From Pullilachnospira sp963929535 (GTDB taxonomy: Bacteria > Bacillota > Clostridia > Lachnospirales > Lachnospiraceae): a stretch of DNA of 64,000 nucleotides. The notes beneath the pieces were generated by a model. It saw only the letters and a list, made by a program, of their open reading frames with translations. It made no database searches and had not been told where the DNA came from. Shown here one piece after another: positions 58,896-64,000 of the stretch (positions are counted from its first letter, which is position 1; each line of letters opens with the position of its first letter). The DNA lies in assembly GCA_963929535.1 (NCBI GenBank), contig CAWVIZ010000010.1, forward strand, positions 186,001-250,000, read 5' to 3'. Position numbers and translations under genes: made by a program.

Positions 58896-60566
58896 ATGAG
58901 AAGTGACGCAGTGAAAACCGGAATGCAGCAGGCACCCCATCGTTCTCTGTTTAACGCGCTGGGAATGACAAAGGAAGAGATGGAGCGGCCGCTGGTAGGT
59001 ATTGTCAGCTCCTATAACGAGATCGTGCCGGGACATATGAACCTGGATAAGATCGTGAACGCTGTGAAGCAGGGAGTGGCCATGGCAGGAGGAACCCCCA
59101 TTGTATTTCCGGCCATTGCCGTGTGCGATGGGATCGCCATGGGCCATATCGGTATGAAGTATTCTCTGGTGACCAGAGATCTGATCGCGGATTCCACTGA
59201 GGCCATGGCCATGGCCCATCAGTTCGATGCTCTGGTAATGGTGCCCAACTGTGACAAAAATGTGCCGGGACTTCTGATGGCCGCGGCCAGGATCAACGTT
59301 CCCACCGTATTTGTCAGCGGAGGCCCCATGATGGCCGGCCATGTGCACGGGCAGAAGAGAAGCCTGTCCTCCATGTTTGAAGCTGTGGGCGCCTATGCGG
59401 CAGGAACCATGACCGCTGAGGACGTGGAAGAATTTGAGAATAAGGTCTGCCCCACCTGCGGTTCCTGTTCCGGTATGTATACTGCCAACAGCATGAACTG
59501 TCTGACGGAGGTGCTGGGAATGGGCCTTCCGGGAAACGGAACGATCCCTGCGGTGTATTCCGAGAGGATCAAGCTGGCGAAGCACGCCGGCATGCAGGTG
59601 ATGGAGATGTACCGGAGAAATATCCGTCCCAGAGACATCATGACAAAGGAGGCCATCCTGAACGCGCTGACGGTGGATATGGCTCTGGGCTGTTCCACCA
59701 ACAGTATGCTGCACCTTCCGGCAATTGCCCATGAGATCGGATTCGATTTCGATATCACGTTTGCCAACGGCATCAGTGAAAAGACCCCCAACCTCTGCCA
59801 TCTGGCGCCGGCAGGCCCCACCTATATGGAAGACTTGAACGAGGCCGGCGGTGTGTATGCGGTGATGAAGGAGCTGTCCAAGAAGGATCTGCTGAATCTG
59901 GACTGCATGACAGTGACAGGAAAGACCATGGGAGAGAATATCGCGGGAGCAGTCAACCGGAATCCGGAGGTGATCCGTCCGGTGGAGAATCCCTACAGCC
60001 AGACTGGCGGCCTGGCTGTGCTTACCGGCAATCTGGCTCCCGACGGAGGCGTGGTGAAGCGAAGCGCTGTCTGTGAGGAGATGATGGTCCATGAGGGACC
60101 GGCCAGAGTGTTCGACTGCGAGGAAGACGCCATCGCTGCCATCAAGGGCGGAAAGATCGTGGCAGGAGATGTGGTGGTGATCCGTTATGAGGGACCCAAG
60201 GGAGGCCCGGGTATGAGAGAGATGCTGAATCCCACCTCAGCCATTGCGGGAATGGGACTGGGTTCTTCCGTGGCGCTGATCACGGACGGCCGTTTTTCGG
60301 GAGCATCCAGAGGAGCTTCCATCGGTCATGTTTCTCCGGAGGCAGCGGTGGGAGGCCCCATCGCGCTGGTGCGGGAAGGAGATATCATCAGCATCAATAT
60401 CCCGGAGACAACCCTGACGCTGAAGGTATCCCAGGAGGAGCTGGAGGCCAGAAGAAAAGAATGGAAGCCCAGGCAGCCTAAGGTGACCACCGGCTATCTG
60501 GCCAGATATGCGGCCATGGTGACCAGCGGCAATCGGGGAGCCGTTCTGGAAGTACCGAAAAAGTGA
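58896..60566 (+). CDS. ilvD: Dihydroxy-acid dehydratase
   Basis: 556 residues, ATG 58896 behind GAGGAGG. Iron-sulfur ligands in MVPNCDKNVPG and CPTCGSCSGMYTANSMNCLT; the motif GLGSSVALITDGRFSGASRG with the catalytic Ser near the C-terminus; GHVSPEAAVGGPIA. It makes the 2-keto acids of valine and isoleucine synthesis. 31 bases after leuB. Confidence 0.97.
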   Translation: MRSDAVKTGMQQAPHRSLFNALGMTKEEMERPLVGIVSSYNEIVPGHMNLDKIVNAVKQGVAMAGGTPIVFPAIAVCDGIAMGHIGMKYSLVTRDLIADSTEAMAMAHQFDALVMVPNCDKNVPGLLMAAARINVPTVFVSGGPMMAGHVHGQKRSLSSMFEAVGAYAAGTMTAEDVEEFENKVCPTCGSCSGMYTANSMNCLTEVLGMGLPGNGTIPAVYSERIKLAKHAGMQVMEMYRRNIRPRDIMTKEAILNALTVDMALGCSTNSMLHLPAIAHEIGFDFDITFANGISEKTPNLCHLAPAGPTYMEDLNEAGGVYAVMKELSKKDLLNLDCMTVTGKTMGENIAGAVNRNPEVIRPVENPYSQTGGLAVLTGNLAPDGGVVKRSAVCEEMMVHEGPARVFDCEEDAIAAIKGGKIVAGDVVVIRYEGPKGGPGMREMLNPTSAIAGMGLGSSVALITDGRFSGASRGASIGHVSPEAAVGGPIALVREGDIISINIPETTLTLKVSQEELEARRKEWKPRQPKVTTGYLARYAAMVTSGNRGAVLEVPKK

Positions 60567-60580
60567 GAGGAGGAAAAAGG

Positions 60581-62263
60581 ATGCAGCTTACAGGATCTGA
60601 AATCGTAATTGAATGTCTGAAGGAACAGGGTGTGGATACCGTTTTCGGTTATCCCGGCGGAACCATCCTGAATATTTATGATGAGTTATACAAGCACAGG
60701 GACGAGATCCATCATGTCCTTACCTCCCATGAGCAGGGAGCTGCCCATGCCGCGGACGGCTATGCCAGGGCCACCGGAAAGGTGGGAGTCTGTATGGCCA
60801 CCTCCGGACCAGGTGCCACCAATCTGGTAACGGGTATCGCTACAGCTTATATGGATTCCATTCCTGTGGTGGCTATTACCGCAAATGTGGGGACCAGCCT
60901 GCTGGGAAAAGACAGCTTCCAGGAGGTGGATATCGCGGGCGTGGTAATGCCCATCACCAAGTACAGCTTTATCGTGAAGGATGTAAGGAAGCTGGCGGAT
61001 ACCATCCGCCGGGCATTTATGATCGCCAAGAGCGACCGCCCCGGCCCGGTGCTGGTGGATATCACCAAGGATGTGACTGCTGATGTGACGGAATACCGGT
61101 ATCAGGAGCCGGTATACGTGGGTCCCAGCGTATCCGAGATCCGGGAAGAAGACATGGATCTGGCAGTGAAGCTGATCGATGAAGCCAAAAAACCTTTTAT
61201 ATTCGTAGGAGGCGGCGCGGTGATCTCCGGCGCCTCGGAGGAACTGGCAAAATTTGCTCATACGCTGAATGCTCCGGTGACGGATTCCCTGATGGGCAAG
61301 GGGGCGTTTTCCGGAAATGATGAGCTGTATACCGGCATGCTGGGTATGCACGGAACGAAAACCTCCAACCTGGGAGTGACCAAGTGCGATTTGCTGATCG
61401 CTGTGGGAGCCAGATTTTCCGACCGGGTTACCGGAAATGCCAAGGCATTTGCCAGGAACGCCAAGATCATCCACATTGATGTGGACGCCGCTGAGATCGA
61501 CAAGAATGTGAAGACGGACTGCAGCATCATCGGAGATGTGAACGAGGTATTAAAGCGGCTGAATCAGAAGATCCATCCCAAGAATCACGACGCTTGGGTG
61601 GCGGAGATCGAAGAGATGAAGGCGAAATATCCGCTGCGGTATAACCCTGACGGACTTACAGGTCCCTTTGTGATCGAAGAGCTTTACCGGGTGACCAAAG
61701 GTGATGCCATCGTGGTCACCGATGTAGGGCAGCATCAGATGTGGACTGCCCAGTACTACAAGTTTAAAGAGCCCAGGACGCTGATCACCTCCGGAGGTCT
61801 GGGAACTATGGGATACGGACTGGGAGCGGCCATCGGCGCCAAGTTCGGACGTCCGGATAAGACAGTGGTGAATATCGGAGGAGACGGCTGCTTCCGTATG
61901 AATATGAATGAGATCGCCACAGCGGCCAGGAACCATCTCCCGGTGATCGAGATCGTGATCAACAATCATGTGCTGGGAATGGTGCGCCAGTGGCAGACAT
62001 TGTTTTACGGACACCGGTATTCCAGCACCATCCTGGACGACCAGGTGGATTTTGTAAAGGTGGCGGAAGGACTGGGGGCCGTGGGTATCCGGGTGACCAG
62101 GAAGGAGGAAGTGGGGCCGGCTATTGAGAAAGCCATCGCGCTTCAGACTACGGTGGTGATCGACTGTCAGATCGACTGTGACGACAAGGTATTCCCCATG
62201 GTTGCCGCAGGCGCTCCTCTGGAGGATGTATTTGACGAGGATGACCTGAAAGAGAAGGAATAA
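60581..62263 (+). CDS. ilvB: Acetolactate synthase, catalytic subunit
   Basis: 560 residues from ATG 60581, with GAGGAGG inside the overlap with the ilvD end. TPP-dependent enzyme: VFGYPGGTILNIYDEL, catalytic Glu in TSHEQGAAHAADGYARATGK, FAD region, and TPP motif GGDGCFRMNMNEIATAARN...NNHVLGMVRQWQ (two separate short blocks). It is an anabolic AHAS large subunit. The small regulatory subunit ilvN does not follow, so feedback control by it must come from elsewhere in the genome, if present. Confidence 0.96.
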   Translation: MQLTGSEIVIECLKEQGVDTVFGYPGGTILNIYDELYKHRDEIHHVLTSHEQGAAHAADGYARATGKVGVCMATSGPGATNLVTGIATAYMDSIPVVAITANVGTSLLGKDSFQEVDIAGVVMPITKYSFIVKDVRKLADTIRRAFMIAKSDRPGPVLVDITKDVTADVTEYRYQEPVYVGPSVSEIREEDMDLAVKLIDEAKKPFIFVGGGAVISGASEELAKFAHTLNAPVTDSLMGKGAFSGNDELYTGMLGMHGTKTSNLGVTKCDLLIAVGARFSDRVTGNAKAFARNAKIIHIDVDAAEIDKNVKTDCSIIGDVNEVLKRLNQKIHPKNHDAWVAEIEEMKAKYPLRYNPDGLTGPFVIEELYRVTKGDAIVVTDVGQHQMWTAQYYKFKEPRTLITSGGLGTMGYGLGAAIGAKFGRPDKTVVNIGGDGCFRMNMNEIATAARNHLPVIEIVINNHVLGMVRQWQTLFYGHRYSSTILDDQVDFVKVAEGLGAVGIRVTRKEEVGPAIEKAIALQTTVVIDCQIDCDDKVFPMVAAGAPLEDVFDEDDLKEKE

Positions 62264-62574
62264 GAGCAAGCTCCGGCATCCGCTGCTGCGCTGGTGAAAC
62301 CGGAGGGCTGGGCTGTTGCAGGAGAAGAACGTCTGCTGCGGGCCGGATTTTTCCGGATCCCCGGCAGACGTTTTGCGGCAGGAAGCCGGTCGGACATCAG
62401 GAGGGAGCTGCCCCCGGTATCCCGGGAATCGGATGGGGGAAGAGGCTTCCCCTATCTGATGAGAGGAAGCCTGAAAAACAGGAAGATAAATATTGACAAA
62501 TTTTTGTCAGAAGCGTATAGTGTTTCGTATACTATCAAAGTAAAGTAATACTATGCGAAAGGGAGGAAGGTATC
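62264..62574. other. Gap before serC with worn repeat material
   Basis: GGTGAAACCGGAGGGCTGGG (62294 region) resembles the end of R1 (GTGAAGCCGGAAGGCTGAAC) but is decayed. AACGTCTGC...GCAGACGTT (62329-62374) is an inverted repeat that may terminate the ilv transcript. The serC promoter follows. Confidence 0.45.
62493..62521 (+). promoter_or_regulatory. Strong promoter of serC-serA
   Basis: TTGACA (62493-62498, consensus), 17-base spacer, TATAGT (62516-62521). GTATAGTGTTTCGTATAC, partly symmetric, overlaps the -10 and start site and could bind a repressor. Confidence 0.8.
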
Positions 62575-63657
62575 GTGAACAAAGTGTATAATTTTTCAGC
62601 AGGTCCTGCGGTCCTGCCGGAAGAGGTCCTGCGGGAAGCGCAGGAAGAAATGATGGATTACAGAGGATGCGGGATGTCCGTGATGGAGATGAGCCATCGC
62701 TCTTCCGTGTTCGGCGAGATCATTCAGGAAGCTGAAAAAGACTTAAGAGAGCTGATGCATATTCCGGATAATTACAAAGTATTATTTTTACAGGGGGGCG
62801 CCTCTCTGCAGTTTGCCATGATCCCCATGAATCTGATGAAAAACCGGGTGGCGGACTATATCGTTACAGGGCAGTGGGCCAAGAAAGCCTGGCAGGAGGC
62901 CCAGAAATATGGCAAAGCCAATAAGATCGCCACATCAGAGGATAAGACCTTTTCTTATATTCCCGACTGTTCCGATCTTCCCATCAGTGAGGACGCGGAT
63001 TACGTGTATATCTGTGAAAATAATACCATATACGGAACCAAGTTTCGGGAACTGCCCGATACCAAGGGGAAAGATCTGGTGGCGGATGTTTCTTCCTGCT
63101 TCCTGTCAGAGCCGGTGGATGTGAGCCGGTATGCTCTTCTTTACGGCGGTGTGCAGAAGAACATTGGGCCGGCCGGCATGGTGATCGCTGTGGTCAGGGA
63201 GGATCTGATCACGGATGACGTGCTCCCCGGAACCCCCACCATGATGAAGTATAAAACCCATGCGGATGCCGGTTCCATGTACAACACTCCCAATTGCTGG
63301 AGTATTTACATCTGCGGAAAGGTGTTCAAATGGCTGAAAAGACGGGGAGGCCTTCAGGCCATGAAGGAGTACAATGAGAAAAAGGCAAAGATCCTTTATG
63401 ATTTCCTGGACGAGAGCCGTCTGTTTAAGGGGACGGTGGAACCGTCTTCCCGCTCGCTGATGAATGTTCCTTTTGTCACCGGGAACGGGGAGCTGGACGC
63501 GAAATTTGTAAAGGAAGCCAAGGCCGCAGGGCTGGAGAATCTGAAAGGACACCGTACCGTGGGCGGTATGAGAGCCAGTATCTATAATGCCATGCCCATG
63601 GAAGGGGTGGAGACTCTGGTGGAATTTATGAAGAAATTTGAAAAGGAGAATCTGTGA
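62575..63657 (+). CDS. serC: Phosphoserine aminotransferase
   Basis: 360 residues, GTG 62575 behind GGGAGG. Opening NKVYNFSAGPAVLPEEVLRE, MEMSHRSSVFGEIIQEAEKD, the PLP lysine in YGGVQKNIGPAGMVIAV, and the ending GLENLKGHRTVGGMRASIYN are all typical SerC. It makes 3-phosphoserine from 3-phosphohydroxypyruvate. serA starts one base after its stop, so the two are co-translated. Confidence 0.97.
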   Translation: MNKVYNFSAGPAVLPEEVLREAQEEMMDYRGCGMSVMEMSHRSSVFGEIIQEAEKDLRELMHIPDNYKVLFLQGGASLQFAMIPMNLMKNRVADYIVTGQWAKKAWQEAQKYGKANKIATSEDKTFSYIPDCSDLPISEDADYVYICENNTIYGTKFRELPDTKGKDLVADVSSCFLSEPVDVSRYALLYGGVQKNIGPAGMVIAVVREDLITDDVLPGTPTMMKYKTHADAGSMYNTPNCWSIYICGKVFKWLKRRGGLQAMKEYNEKKAKILYDFLDESRLFKGTVEPSSRSLMNVPFVTGNGELDAKFVKEAKAAGLENLKGHRTVGGMRASIYNAMPMEGVETLVEFMKKFEKENL

Positions 63658-63658
63658 T

Positions 63659-64000
63659 ATGTTTCAGTATACATGCCTGAATCCGATTTCTCAGATGGGA
63701 CTGGAGCATCTGACTGCGGATTATCAGAAAACGGAAGGAATCGAGGATGCGGATGCTATACTGGTGAGAAGCGCCTCCATGCATGAGATGGATTTTTCCG
63801 GACGGGTGAAGGCGGTGGCCAGAGCCGGAGCCGGGGTAAACAATATCCCGCTGGACAAATGTGCCGAGCACGGCGTGGTGGTGTTCAATACACCGGGGGC
63901 AAATGCCAACGGGGTAAAGGAGATGGTGATCGCCGGCATGCTGCTGGCTTCCAGGGATATCGTGGGCGGTATCGAGTGGCTGGAGCAGCAGAAGGTGGAT
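63659..64000 (+). CDS. serA: D-3-phosphoglycerate dehydrogenase, N-terminal part (runs off window)
   Basis: 114 codons are visible from ATG 63659. The sequence shows the substrate-binding domain of 2-hydroxyacid dehydrogenases: DADAILVRSASMHEMDFSGR, VKAVARAGAGVNNIPLDKCA, EHGVVVFNTPGANANGVKEM. The NAD-binding fold lies beyond the window. Position after serC settles the identity: first step of serine synthesis. Confidence 0.92.
   Translation, partial: MFQYTCLNPISQMGLEHLTADYQKTEGIEDADAILVRSASMHEMDFSGRVKAVARAGAGVNNIPLDKCAEHGVVVFNTPGANANGVKEMVIAGMLLASRDIVGGIEWLEQQKVD

Overview
The window looks like chromosomal DNA of a Gram-positive anaerobic Firmicute, most likely a gut Lachnospiraceae/Clostridia member. 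It carries a two-subunit clostridial L-serine dehydratase, a giant 2-hydroxyacyl-CoA dehydratase activase-like protein, an smpB-ssrA pair, AgrA/AgrC-like and PhoB-like two-component systems, Shine-Dalgarno sites of the AGGAGG type, and GC-rich core genes. I do not name a species. All calls come from reading the sequence; no database search was run.

Layout. 1-1556: end of rnr, then smpB and the tmRNA gene ssrA. About 1500-14300: a decayed accessory island against the 3' end of ssrA. It holds a serine-recombinase C-terminal remnant reading antisense into ssrA, a conjugation ATPase cut just after its Walker A motif, an hsdR scrap, an intact IS66-type element that split a DUF3592 gene (8-bp target duplication), a penicillin-binding-protein-like hydrolase, a RhuM/Fic protein and small HTH genes. 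14400-21500: a DUF4203 membrane protein, a PhoB/PhoR-like pair, and a LysR regulator divergent from a CoA-disulfide reductase/rhodanese fusion and a small sirohaem-type reductase. 21600-29400: an orphan tyrosine integrase, a decayed Rpn-type gene, two metallopeptidases, a beta-helix protein and a VanZ-like protein.

29700-37800 is the most interesting block. A LytTR regulator and GHKL kinase are followed without gaps by a PqqD-like peptide-binding protein, a radical SAM/SPASM enzyme, an AT-rich unknown gene, an HprK-like kinase and an ABC exporter, with a convergent nucleotidyltransferase. This looks like a quorum- or signal-controlled RiPP (modified peptide) system without any lasso or lanthipeptide cyclase. 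37900-43400 is an exopolysaccharide-type control unit: two Wzz/BY-kinase fusions, two Ig-like membrane-anchored proteins and a PHP phosphatase, with no glycosyltransferases beside them.

43500-64000 is mostly housekeeping: ZIP transporter, hisH-hisF, ung, a MurJ/SpoVB-like flippase, the dehydratase-activase giant, tgt, a frameshifted Rpn-like gene, yajC, sdaAB-sdaAA, leuB-ilvD-ilvB, serC and the start of serA.

The genome carries at least two short non-coding repeat families. One (here R1) is a 143-192 bp MITE with GTAA-starting inverted repeats and 8-bp target duplications, the signature of IS66 elements. The other (R2) is a 48-bp palindromic unit found four times, once nested inside an R1 copy.
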